This document shows positions 1 to 7,421 of a stretch of 37,579 nt of DNA, piece by piece (position 1 is the first letter of the stretch; every line of letters begins with the position of its first letter). The DNA lies in contig NZ_JAQUVG010000023.1 in assembly GCF_028693495.1 (NCBI RefSeq), positions 1-37,579 of the forward strand. The letters run 5' to 3'. The notes under the pieces are model-generated. The model had not been told where the DNA came from and searched no databases. It worked only from the letters and a program-made list of their open reading frames with translations. The DNA comes from Zoogloea sp. Its GTDB lineage: Bacteria; Pseudomonadota; Gammaproteobacteria; Burkholderiales; Rhodocyclaceae. The position numbers and the translations under genes are program-made.

Positions 1-720
1 AACAATATTTCCGGCACCGTAGCCCTGACTGAGGTGATGGCTGCCGCCGGAGTCAAGTCTCTGGTGTTCAGTTCTTCCGCCACGGTCTATGGCGATCCCG
101 CCAGTGTGCCCATCCGGGAGGATTTTCCTACTGGCCCTACCAATCCCTATGGTCGCACCAAGTGGATGATGGAGTACGTGCTTTCCGATCTGGCTGCTGC
201 CGATCCGGAGTGGCGGGTGGCCCTGTTGCGTTATTTCAATCCTGTGGGGGCCCACGAGAGCGGTCGTATCGGTGAGGATCCCAACGGCATGCCCAACAAT
301 CTGATGCCGTTCGTCAGCCAGGTTGCGGTGGGGCGCCTTCCTCGACTCAGGGTTTTTGGTGGTGATTACCCTACAGTGGATGGTACGGGTGTCCGGGATT
401 ACATTCATGTGGTGGATCTGGCCGTGGGCCACGTCGCGGCACTACAGCGCCTCACAGAACGTCCGGGCGTATTGACGGTCAATTTGGGCACCGGGCGCGG
501 CTACAGTGTCCTCGAAGTGATCAAGGCCTTTGAACATGCCAGCGGCCGGTCCGTGCCTTTCGATATCGTGGAGCGACGTCCGGGAGATGTGGCGCAGTGT
601 TATGCGGAGCCGGGTCTTGCTGAGCGAGAGTTCGGCTGGCGTGCCAGCAGGGGGATCGACGAGATGTGTGCGGATGCCTGGCGCTGGCAGAGTTCCAATC
701 CAGAGGGGTATCCAGATTGA
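1..720 (+). CDS. galE: UDP-glucose 4-epimerase, 3' part (5' end outside window)
   Basis: GalE interconverts UDP-glucose and UDP-galactose in the cytoplasm using bound NAD, supplying galactosyl units for surface polysaccharide. The reading frame is open from base 1, so the N-terminal Rossmann glycine motif lies upstream and about 239 residues are visible. Family signatures are clear: NNISGT at the first codons, the catalytic SSSATVYG segment, and the Tyr/Lys pair in NPYGRTK. The C-terminal RRPGDV segment that helps hold the nucleotide sugar is also present. The first in-frame ATG (base 34) is not the true start because homologous sequence runs upstream of it. The stop overlaps the start of the next gene. 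Function is near certain; which polysaccharide it serves is unknown. Confidence 0.95.
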   Translation, partial: NNISGTVALTEVMAAAGVKSLVFSSSATVYGDPASVPIREDFPTGPTNPYGRTKWMMEYVLSDLAAADPEWRVALLRYFNPVGAHESGRIGEDPNGMPNNLMPFVSQVAVGRLPRLRVFGGDYPTVDGTGVRDYIHVVDLAVGHVAALQRLTERPGVLTVNLGTGRGYSVLEVIKAFEHASGRSVPFDIVERRPGDVAQCYAEPGLAEREFGWRASRGIDEMCADAWRWQSSNPEGYPD

Positions 721-1106
721 GCAGCGAAGATTTTTCTGTCAGTGATGAACTGAATGTGATCGGGGGGCCATTGCTGGCCTGCAGTTATTCTCCCCTGACC
801 GGCTGGATGAGGACGGGTTGCTGTGAAGCCGATCCGGCTGACCTTGGGCGTCATCATGTGTGTGTCAAGGTTACCGCCGAGTTCCTGAAATTCAGTCTGC
901 TGCGGGGGAATGATTTGTCCACCCCGCGGCCGGAGTACCGCTTTGCAGGCCTGAAGCCCGGTGATCGCTGGTGCCTGTGCGCCCTGCGCTGGCGGGAAGC
1001 CTGGGAGGCGGGCGTAGCGCCACCGGTAGTTTTGGCGGCAACCCACAGGGCTGCGTTGGAGGTGATCCCTTTTGAGGCCCTGCAGAGCCATGCCCATGAA
1101 GGCTGA
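717..1106 (+). CDS. DUF2237 family protein (unknown function)
   Basis: A 129-residue cytoplasmic protein of the DUF2237 (COG3651) family, whose biochemical role is not established. Conserved family features are visible: the CSYSPLTGW segment followed by a GCC motif, the [10 protein letters not shown] segment, RGNDLSTP, and [12 protein letters not shown] near the middle. The several conserved cysteines could bind metal, but that is inference. I chose the TTG at 717 because it overlaps the galE stop in a TTGA junction, has an AGGGG-type ribosome site about nine bases upstream, and gives the usual family length. Upstream ATG codons in this frame lie inside galE. The overlap implies translational coupling to galE. 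Confidence 0.85.
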   Translation: MSSEDFSVSDELNVIGGPLLACSYSPLTGWMRTGCCEADPADLGRHHVCVKVTAEFLKFSLLRGNDLSTPRPEYRFAGLKPGDRWCLCALRWREAWEAGVAPPVVLAATHRAALEVIPFEALQSHAHEG

Positions 1107-1116
1107 GGCCACTGGT

Positions 1117-2535
1117 CTAGTGGCGGGCTACCCATTCCAGCAATAAATTCTGGGCTTCCCGGCTTGCGGCAGCATGGGTATGGTTGATCATCATTACCAC
1201 GATGTAACGACGGCCGCTGACTCCGAGCACGTAGCCAGCCAGGCTGCGAACCCCGTCCAGCGTCCCCGTCTTGATGTGGGCGTTACCAGAGGCTGGTGTG
1301 CCGGCGAAACGCTTCCGGGCGGTACCGTCGACGCCTGCGATCGGGAGTGATGCAAGCAATTCGGGCATGTGGCGGCCGCGCCATGCATGTTGCAGGACCT
1401 GCGCCAGGCTGCGGGCGCTGATCCGTTCCCGGCGTGAGAGGCCGGAACCATTCTCGATCACCAGCCCTGCAGTGGAAATGCCGCTGGACCGCAGGGTGTC
1501 AACAATTTTCCTGACACCTCTGGATACCGAATCCTCGTCTCCATGCTCCAGGTTTCCAAGGGTGGCCAGCAAGTGACGAGCGATCACGTTGTTTGACCAT
1601 TTGTTCATGTCCCTGATCACTTCGGCCAGGGGAGGAGACGGACTCTCTGTCAGCAGGGTGGTGTGGCTGGGGGCGGGCGCGTCGCGGAACTGACCGTCGA
1701 TTTCACCGCCCAACTCGTGCCACAGACTGCGGAAAAGGGCTTCGAACAGGCGTGTCGGCGAGACCGGGGAAAGATTCCAGACGAAGTCCTGTGTGCATGC
1801 TTCGGGCAGTGTGCCCTCGATGCGCAGGGTAATGCCTGAGCCGGTGCGCTCTGTCGTTGCGCCCAGCCCTGCCGTGGGGTCCGCGCAGACGCCACCGCTG
1901 CGCTGGACCTGGCTCTCCAGCTGCAGCCCTTCGAACGGCGGATCCATCAGGATGCGGGCGCCCGTGGGGGTGGGGGTCAGGCGTACCGGCAGGGCGCCAT
2001 AATCCACCTGAAGCGCGTCTGCGCCCATGTTGTAAGGGCGCAGGGGGCGTTGGTCGAAGGCTGCCGGATCATGGGGAGGCAGCCGGAAGACGCTCCGGTC
2101 GATGAGCACATCTCCGGCGATGCGTTGAACACCACGCATGCGCAGGTCTCGCAACATTTGCCACAGGCGCTCCCGGGAAAGGCGGGGGTCACCACCCCCA
2201 ACGATGTGAAGATTGCCGGTCAGTACGCCATCCCGCTGGGCCTCGCTGGCGAGCAAGCGGGTCTGCCAGACATGGGCGGGACCCAGGTTTTCGAGGGCGG
2301 CCCAGGCCGTCACCACTTTCATGACCGATGCGGGAGTCATTGCTTCGTCGGCCCGGTGGGCGATGAGTGGTTTTGCTCCGTCCACTGGAAGGACCAGCAG
2401 CGAAACGGCGGAGTCAGGAATTCTGTTGTCCCTGAGACTGGTTTCTACGCTGTGAGGCCACGTGTCGGTTGCCCGGGCGGCCGGAGTTGCGCTTAAAAGG
2501 GCGGCGAGAAGGGTGCAGCAGGTGCGCATCAGCAT
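1117..2535 (-). CDS. dacB: D-alanyl-D-alanine carboxypeptidase/endopeptidase, PBP4 type
   Basis: A periplasmic class C penicillin-binding protein (472 residues, family length) that removes terminal D-alanine and cleaves D-Ala-mDAP cross-links of peptidoglycan. An N-terminal signal peptide ends near ARA (residues about 20-22). The three active-site motifs are present: SVMK with nucleophile Ser70 and Lys73, SNN at about 314-316, and KTG at about 422-424. The long insert between the first two motifs is typical of PBP4. Two near-adjacent ATG codons (residues 1 and 3) could start it. It is convergent with the DUF2237 gene and divergent from petA. A GATAAT box on the minus strand at 2562-2567 is a possible -10, without a clear -35. 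PBP4 enzymes are non-essential remodellers in E. coli. Confidence 0.93.
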   Translation of the reverse strand: MLMRTCCTLLAALLSATPAARATDTWPHSVETSLRDNRIPDSAVSLLVLPVDGAKPLIAHRADEAMTPASVMKVVTAWAALENLGPAHVWQTRLLASEAQRDGVLTGNLHIVGGGDPRLSRERLWQMLRDLRMRGVQRIAGDVLIDRSVFRLPPHDPAAFDQRPLRPYNMGADALQVDYGALPVRLTPTPTGARILMDPPFEGLQLESQVQRSGGVCADPTAGLGATTERTGSGITLRIEGTLPEACTQDFVWNLSPVSPTRLFEALFRSLWHELGGEIDGQFRDAPAPSHTTLLTESPSPPLAEVIRDMNKWSNNVIARHLLATLGNLEHGDEDSVSRGVRKIVDTLRSSGISTAGLVIENGSGLSRRERISARSLAQVLQHAWRGRHMPELLASLPIAGVDGTARKRFAGTPASGNAHIKTGTLDGVRSLAGYVLGVSGRRYIVVMMINHTHAAASREAQNLLLEWVARH

Positions 2536-2793
2536 GTCTGAAATCGATTCGGCAGATTCTGATTATCTCGTGCAGTTGTTTTCCAGTGGGACTTGTACTG
2601 TGCAGGGAGTGGGCTGGAAAACAGCGCAGAAGGGCCGCCCGAGGCCCTGTCAGGGGCTTGGTCGCTTCGATAATTCCCAATGCTGGCGCGGGTTTAGCAC
2701 CATGACCCTTTTTTTGGGTAAGGGTTTTCGCTATACTCCGCAAGTTTTCAGTATTGCGATCTTCGAAGTCTCTTTTATTGAGGTTAGTGGGCC

Positions 2794-3387
2794 ATGAGCG
2801 TGGATCAGAAAGTGGATGGGGGGCGGCGCCAGTTGTTGCTGGTGACGTCGGCTGCGGGGGGCGTGGCCGCTGCAGCGGCTGCCGTTCCGTTTGTCGCGAG
2901 CCTGACGCCGTCCGAGCGTGCCAAGGCAGCCGGTGCGCCGGTTGAGGTGGATATCAGCAAACTGCAGCCGGGTCAGATGATGACTGTCGAGTGGCGCGGC
3001 AAGCCGGTGTGGATCATCAACCGCACCAAGGAAATGCTGGAGTCCCTTAAAAAGACGGAGGGAGAGGTCAGCGATCCCAAGTCCGATAAGCCGATGCAGC
3101 CGGCCTATGCCCAGAATGAAACCCGCTCCATCAAGCCGGAAATCCTGGTGGCGGTAGGCATCTGCACCCATCTGGGGTGCTCTCCGTCCGACAAGTTCAA
3201 GACGGGGGCCGACAGCGGAGTGGCTCCCGACTGGGCTGGTGGCTTCCTGTGTCCCTGTCATGGCTCCACCTTCGACATGGCGGGTCGTGTTTACAAGAGC
3301 AAGCCTGCTCCGGACAACCTCGAGATCCCGCCGCACAAGTATCTGAGCGACGCCAAGATCATCATCGGCGAAGACGGAAAGGCATAA
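2794..3387 (+). CDS. petA: Ubiquinol-cytochrome c reductase, Rieske iron-sulfur subunit
   Basis: The [2Fe-2S] Rieske subunit (197 residues) of the cytochrome bc1 complex takes an electron from ubiquinol at the Qo site and passes it to cytochrome c1. Cluster ligands are CTHLGC at residues 124-129 and CPCH at 153-156. The N-terminus carries a twin arginine (residues 11-12) before a long Ala-rich hydrophobic segment, fitting Tat export with the segment kept as membrane anchor. A GAGGT ribosome site precedes the ATG by nine bases. It is the first gene of petABC, four bases before petB. A TATACT box at 2732-2737 may be the -10 of the operon promoter, but no convincing -35 is spaced properly. Identification is secure. 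Confidence 0.97.
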   Translation: MSVDQKVDGGRRQLLLVTSAAGGVAAAAAAVPFVASLTPSERAKAAGAPVEVDISKLQPGQMMTVEWRGKPVWIINRTKEMLESLKKTEGEVSDPKSDKPMQPAYAQNETRSIKPEILVAVGICTHLGCSPSDKFKTGADSGVAPDWAGGFLCPCHGSTFDMAGRVYKSKPAPDNLEIPPHKYLSDAKIIIGEDGKA

Positions 3388-3390
3388 ACG

Positions 3391-4656
3391 ATGACGACCA
3401 AATCTCAAGCCGTGCTGGACTGGATCGACGAACGCTTCCCGCTTACGTCGACCATCAAGGGCCATCTCACCGAGTACTACGCCCCCAAGAACTTCAACTT
3501 CTGGTACTTCTTCGGCTCCCTGGCCCTGCTGGTGCTGGTAATCCAGATCGTCACCGGCATCTTTCTGGTGATGCACTACAAGCCGGATGCTTCCCTCAAC
3601 GCTGCGGGCGTGCCGGTGGCGTTTGCCTCTGTCGAGTACATCATGCGTGACGTCCCGGGTGGCTGGTTGATCCGCTACATGCACTCCACCGGAGCCTCCG
3701 CCTTCTTCATCGTGGTGTATCTGCACATGTTCCGTGGCCTCATCTACGGTTCATATCGCAAGCCCCGCGAACTGATCTGGATCTTCGGTACCCTGATCTT
3801 CCTGGCGCTGATGGCCGAGGCTTTCATGGGCTACCTGCTCCCCTGGGGCCAGATGTCCTTCTGGGGCGCCCAGGTGATCGTTAACCTGTTCTCCGCGATC
3901 CCTGTCATCGGTCCCGACCTTTCCGTCGTGATCCGCGGCGATTTCGTGGTCTCCGACGCGACCCTCAACCGCTTCTTCTCCTTCCACGTCATTGCCGTGC
4001 CGCTGATCCTCATCGGCCTGGTTGCTGCCCACATCGTCGCCCTGCACGAAGTCGGCTCCAACAACCCGGATGGCGTTGAAATCAAGAAGAAGAAGGGGGC
4101 TGACGGCCACCCTCTGGACGGCATCCCCTTCCACCCCTACTACACCGTCAAGGATATCGTGGGCGTGGTCGGCTTCCTGATCGTCTTCTCCCTGATCGTG
4201 TTCTTTGCGCCTGAGGGCGGTGGCTACTTCCTGGAGTTCAACAACTTCATCCCGGCAGATCCCCTGAAGACTCCGCCGCATATTGCACCGGTGTGGTACT
4301 TCACTCCCTTCTACTCCATCCTGCGTGCGGTCACCTATCCGCTGTTTGGCATCGATGCGAAGTTCTGGGGTGTGGTAGCCATGGGCGCTGCGGTCGTGAT
4401 CATCGCCTTCCTGCCCTGGCTGGATCGTAGCCCGGTCAAGTCCATCCGCTACAAGGGTGGTCTGTACAAGGCGATCCTGGCTGTCTTCATTGTCTCCTTC
4501 TTCATCCTCGGCTACCTCGGCGTGCTGCCCCCGACTCCGGGTCGCACCATCGTGTCCCAGATCTGCTCGGTGATCTACTTCGGCTTCTTCCTGTTGATGC
4601 CCTGGTATTCCAAGATCGACAAGTGCAAGCCCGTGCCTGATCGCGTGACCGGTTAA
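3391..4656 (+). CDS. petB: Cytochrome b of the bc1 complex
   Basis: The membrane core of the bc1 complex (421 residues), holding hemes bL and bH and the two quinone sites that run the protonmotive Q cycle. Four heme ligands are seen with the family spacing: His98, His112, His199 and His214. The Qo-site motif usually written PEWY reads PVWY here (residues 300-303); this variant is known from beta- and gammaproteobacteria. About eight or nine hydrophobic helices are visible, and the last one precedes a short charged tail. The gene starts four bases after petA, and its stop overlaps the petC ATG by one base, so the three subunits are likely translated as a unit. Confidence 0.97.
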   Translation: MTTKSQAVLDWIDERFPLTSTIKGHLTEYYAPKNFNFWYFFGSLALLVLVIQIVTGIFLVMHYKPDASLNAAGVPVAFASVEYIMRDVPGGWLIRYMHSTGASAFFIVVYLHMFRGLIYGSYRKPRELIWIFGTLIFLALMAEAFMGYLLPWGQMSFWGAQVIVNLFSAIPVIGPDLSVVIRGDFVVSDATLNRFFSFHVIAVPLILIGLVAAHIVALHEVGSNNPDGVEIKKKKGADGHPLDGIPFHPYYTVKDIVGVVGFLIVFSLIVFFAPEGGGYFLEFNNFIPADPLKTPPHIAPVWYFTPFYSILRAVTYPLFGIDAKFWGVVAMGAAVVIIAFLPWLDRSPVKSIRYKGGLYKAILAVFIVSFFILGYLGVLPPTPGRTIVSQICSVIYFGFFLLMPWYSKIDKCKPVPDRVTG

Positions 4657-5414
4657 TGAGAATGAACGCCATGAAAAAACTTTTGACGTCTCTCCTGTTT
4701 GCCCCGCTGATGGCCCTTGCCAGCGGCGAGGTGCTGCACCTGGACAAGGCCCCGGTTTCCACCGAGCCAGCGGCGCTCCAGAATGGTGCCAAGCTCTTCG
4801 TGAACTACTGCCTGAACTGCCACGGCGCGAGCTACATGCGCTACAACCGGCTCCAGGAAATCGGTCTGTCCGAGCAACTGATCAAGGACAACCTGATGTT
4901 CACCGCTGACAAGATCGGCGAGCCGATGCGCATTGCCATGCAGCGTGACGAAGCGAAGGTGTGGTTTGGTGCCGCGCCCCCGGATCTCACCGTGATCGCC
5001 CGTTCCCGCGCTTCCGAGTTCGGGAGTGGTGCGGACTGGCTGTACACCTACCTGCGCAGCTTCTACCGGGATCCCGAACGGCCCACGGGCTGGAACAACG
5101 TGATCTTCGAAAACGTGGGCATGCCCCATGTGCTGTACGAGCTGCAGGGTGACATGGTCGCCAAGGTGGAAGAGAAGGATGATGGTCACGGCGGCAAGAC
5201 CAAGTCCATCACGCTTGAGCAGGGCAAGCCTGGCAAGATGTCCAAGGAAGAGTATGACAAGGCCACTGCAGACCTCGTTTCCTATCTGGTCTGGATGGGC
5301 GAGCCGGTTGCCGAGACTCGCAAGAGTATTGGCAAGGTCGTGATCGCTTTCCTTGGTGTTCTCTTCGTACTCTCCTACCTTCTCAAGAAGAATTACTGGA
5401 GAGACATACACTAA
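4656..5414 (+). CDS. petC: Cytochrome c1 of the bc1 complex
   Basis: The c-type heme subunit (252 residues) accepts electrons from the Rieske protein and delivers them to soluble cytochrome c on the periplasmic side. An N-terminal Sec signal ending near ALASG is followed by the heme-binding CLNCH motif at residues 52-56. A GEPMRIAM segment and WFGAAPPDLT, typical of cytochrome c1, follow. A C-terminal transmembrane helix (about residues 224-243) anchors it, with a short basic cytoplasmic tail. The ATG at 4656 overlaps the petB stop; in-frame ATGs at 4662 and 4671 are alternatives, the last giving a compact MKKLL-type signal peptide. It closes the petABC operon; a strong hairpin lies downstream. 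Confidence 0.96.
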   Translation: MRMNAMKKLLTSLLFAPLMALASGEVLHLDKAPVSTEPAALQNGAKLFVNYCLNCHGASYMRYNRLQEIGLSEQLIKDNLMFTADKIGEPMRIAMQRDEAKVWFGAAPPDLTVIARSRASEFGSGADWLYTYLRSFYRDPERPTGWNNVIFENVGMPHVLYELQGDMVAKVEEKDDGHGGKTKSITLEQGKPGKMSKEEYDKATADLVSYLVWMGEPVAETRKSIGKVVIAFLGVLFVLSYLLKKNYWRDIH

Positions 5415-5456
5415 TCGGCGCGTAGCCGAAGCAGTTTCTTGCCAGTATCGAGCAAG

Positions 5457-5488
5457 ACACGCCATGTGCCCTGTGGTGCATGGCGTGT
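5457..5488 (+). terminator. Strong hairpin between petC and sspA without a U-run
   Basis: Arms 5457-5470 and 5475-5488 pair over 14 positions (two of them G-T) around a CTGT loop. No run of T follows, so it is not a classical Rho-independent terminator. It could be an attenuator, a processing or stability element at the petC 3' end, or a weak terminator. The sspA ATG is 31 bases further on. Confidence 0.5.
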
Positions 5489-5518
5489 GATTCAGAGTAT
5501 CCGTGGGGTAACACAACG

Positions 5519-6115
5519 ATGATGAATTTGTATTCCGGAACGACAGATCCTTTCAGTCACCGGTGCCGTATCGTGCTCTATGAAAAGGGCATGGATTTCC
5601 AGGTGATTGATGTCGATCTCTTCAACAAGCCGGAAGACATCGCAGTGATCAACCCGTATAACCGGGTTCCTGTGCTGGTTGATCGTGATCTCGTGCTGTA
5701 CGAGTCCAACATCATCAACGAGTACATCGACGAGCGTTTCCCGCATCCCCAGCTGATGCCGCCCGACCCCATCATGCGTGCCCGGGCTCGCCAGCTGCTG
5801 CATACCTTCGAACTTGAGTTGTTCTCCCATGTGGGCACCCTGGAAAAGAATCCCAAGGGTGCCGAAAAGGAACGTGCCCACGTCCGTGACCAGCTGACTC
5901 AGCTGGCTCCGATGTTCACCAAGCAGAAGTTCCTTCTTGGGGATGAATTCTCCATGCTTGATGTCGCCATCGCGCCGCTGCTGTGGCGCCTTGATCATTA
6001 CGGCATCGAGTTGCCCCGTTCTGCCGCTCCGCTCATGAAATATGCGGAACGGATTTTCAGCCGCCAGGGCTTCATTGATGCCATGACCCCCTCCGAAAAG
6101 GTCATGCGCCGCTAA
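5519..6115 (+). CDS. sspA: Stringent starvation protein A (GST-fold RNA polymerase-associated)
   Basis: SspA binds RNA polymerase and modulates transcription in stationary phase, stress and virulence; it has a glutathione S-transferase fold but no known transferase activity. The protein (198 residues) shows the thioredoxin-like N-domain (SGTTDPFSHRCRIVLYEKG), the NPYNRVPVLVDRDL cis-proline region and the ERFPHPQLMP segment. The PHP triplet there matches the surface patch known to be functional in E. coli SspA. I place the start at the ATG pair 5519/5522, preceded by GTGGGG; an upstream ATG at 5480 lies inside a hairpin and encodes non-family residues. Gene order petABC-sspA-sspB is common in beta- and gammaproteobacteria. 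Confidence 0.93.
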   Translation: MMNLYSGTTDPFSHRCRIVLYEKGMDFQVIDVDLFNKPEDIAVINPYNRVPVLVDRDLVLYESNIINEYIDERFPHPQLMPPDPIMRARARQLLHTFELELFSHVGTLEKNPKGAEKERAHVRDQLTQLAPMFTKQKFLLGDEFSMLDVAIAPLLWRLDHYGIELPRSAAPLMKYAERIFSRQGFIDAMTPSEKVMRR

Positions 6116-6125
6116 GCCAGGTCGG

Positions 6126-6144
6126 GGCCGCGCAAGTCGCGGCC
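6126..6144 (+). other. Hairpin between sspA and sspB
   Basis: GGCCGCG (6126-6132) and CGCGGCC (6138-6144) form a perfect seven-pair stem with a five-base loop, followed only by a weak TCTGCCTTT tract. It may partly attenuate read-through from sspA into sspB or mark an mRNA end. Confidence 0.4.
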
Positions 6145-6203
6145 TCTGCCTTTAAACCGGCTTCTTTTGGCCGTCTGCTTCTTCTGCCGAACGTCCTGCA
6201 ATC

Positions 6204-6635
6204 ATGACTGACATCTCCACCAAGCCCTATCTGATCCGTGCCATTTTTGAATGGTGTGTGGATCAAGGCCTGACCCCTTATCTTGCCGTCTCTGTAGACA
6301 ACCGGACAAGCGTGCCGCGTAATTTCGTTCAGGATGGGCAGATTGTGCTGAACGTCAGTCCGGATGCGACGCAAAGTCTGGTGATGGGCAATGAGCTGAT
6401 TGCCTTTCAGGCCCGTTTCAGTGGGGCTGCCCAGAATATTTCCATTCCGGTAGAGAACGTTGCTGCCATCTATGCCCGGGAAAATGGACATGGCATGGCT
6501 TTCGAGGTGCCGGATCTGTCGGCGCAGGCAGAAATGCCGGCGCCCATGGATGAGGTGCTCACCGAAGCGGTCGAAGAAGACGCGCCGGAGCCCCCCAAGG
6601 GCGGAGGTCGTGCCCGTCTCAAAGTTGTCAAGTAA
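6204..6635 (+). CDS. sspB: ClpXP protease specificity-enhancing factor SspB
   Basis: SspB is the adaptor that delivers ssrA-tagged polypeptides, and some other substrates, to the ClpXP protease. The 143-residue protein has the folded substrate-binding domain (about residues 1-105: KPYLIRAIFEWCVDQGLTPY, VNVSPDA-like and AIYARENG segments). A flexible acidic linker rich in Glu, Ala and Pro follows. The final residues (RARLKVVK) match the short C-terminal ClpX-binding tail known from E. coli SspB. It lies 88 bases after sspA with a hairpin between, so it may be co-transcribed or partly independent. Identification is firm because both functional ends are present. Confidence 0.93.
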   Translation: MTDISTKPYLIRAIFEWCVDQGLTPYLAVSVDNRTSVPRNFVQDGQIVLNVSPDATQSLVMGNELIAFQARFSGAAQNISIPVENVAAIYARENGHGMAFEVPDLSAQAEMPAPMDEVLTEAVEEDAPEPPKGGGRARLKVVK

Positions 6636-6752
6636 CGACGGGCGCGCCTTCTTAATGCATCTCAGGGGCACGGTATCATCCGTGGTCTAGAGTTGTACCT
6701 GCGGCAGTCCCTGTCGTGAATCTTGTCCCCTTACCTGAGCAGAGGTTATCCC

Positions 6753-7238
6753 ATGGCTGCCATGGAAATGAATGAAAAGCTGACCCTTGGTCTTGGGCCG
6801 ATGGACCAGACCCACCAGGATTTCGTCGATGCCTACAACGCCTTGCTGGGTGCGTCCGGTCAGGCCTTGCTGGATGCCATGGACGCGTTCATCGCCCATT
6901 CGGTCGAGCATTTCGATCAAGAGAACCTCTGGATGGAGAAGATCGGCTTTCCCGGATGTCACAAGGCGGAGCATGACCGGGTCCTCGCCGTCTGTCGCGA
7001 TGTGCGCAAGCGTCTCGAGCGGGGTGATACGGCGCTGGTCCGCCAGCTGATCCAGGAAATTCCCGTCTGGTTCGGCAATCATGTGAGCTCGATGGATGCT
7101 GCCTTGGCGGCCTACATCCAATCCATTGGTTTCGATACGGAAACCGGAGAGATTCGCAACCCTGCTGCGATGGAGGGTGGCGGCTGTGGTGGGGCTCCCG
7201 CGACGGAGGAGGCCTGTCATACTCCTCAGCCAGCCTGA
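6753..7238 (+). CDS. Bacteriohemerythrin with Cys-containing C-terminal tail
   Basis: A 161-residue non-heme di-iron protein that reversibly binds oxygen; bacterial members are proposed to deliver or sense O2 in microaerobic bacteria. All seven canonical iron ligands can be placed: His21, His53, Glu57, His70, His74, His110 and Asp115, with family spacing. The ATG at 6753 follows a GAGGT ribosome site and gives a normal N-terminus; an upstream in-frame ATG (6723) adds ten non-family residues. The tail beyond residue about 135 is unusual, with a Gly-rich GGGCGGA segment and a second Cys-His pair near the end. The gene stands alone, with its own terminator, between sspB and a PilZ gene. Oxygen-related role is inferred from family. 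Confidence 0.92.
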   Translation: MAAMEMNEKLTLGLGPMDQTHQDFVDAYNALLGASGQALLDAMDAFIAHSVEHFDQENLWMEKIGFPGCHKAEHDRVLAVCRDVRKRLERGDTALVRQLIQEIPVWFGNHVSSMDAALAAYIQSIGFDTETGEIRNPAAMEGGGCGGAPATEEACHTPQPA

Positions 7239-7244
7239 GTCTGC

Positions 7245-7266
7245 AAGCGCCCGTGGGGCGCTTTTT
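7245..7266 (+). terminator. Rho-independent terminator after bacteriohemerythrin
   Basis: AAGCGCCC (7245-7252), a three-base GTG loop and GGGCGCTT (7256-7263), followed by T to 7266. The hairpin starts seven bases after the stop codon. Confidence 0.85.
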
Positions 7267-7364
7267 CAATGGCATCGTTCTTTTGCTTGGTCGCAGGGAG
7301 TATCGGGCACGAGCTCAGGCTCCCTGTCCAGAGTGCCTCCCGCGACCTGATGAGCGTCAGTCAC

Positions 7365-7391
7365 TAAATTATTTCGGCTCCCGGACGATAA
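7365..7391 (+). promoter_or_regulatory. Candidate sigma-28 (FliA) promoter for the PilZ gene
   Basis: TAAATTAT (7365-7372), exactly 11 bases, then GACGATAA (7384-7391). The enterobacterial FliA consensus is TAAAGTTT-N11-GCCGATAA, so spacing is exact and 13 of 16 consensus positions match. The predicted start site would be near 7398, about 24 bases before the ATG. The downstream product is a YcgR-like PilZ protein, a class often controlled by FliA. Confidence 0.65.
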
Positions 7392-7421
7392 CGCAGGAGT
7401 CCGATTCACAGGCACTTTCCC

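Noticed and set aside
2731-3726. 331-codon minus-strand open frame
   Set aside because: Antisense to petA and the start of petB; His/Arg/Asp-rich shadow without recognisable domains.
5480-5518. ATG at 5480 as sspA start
   Set aside because: It lies in the right arm of a stable hairpin and adds residues absent from SspA; ATG 5519/5522 has a better ribosome site.
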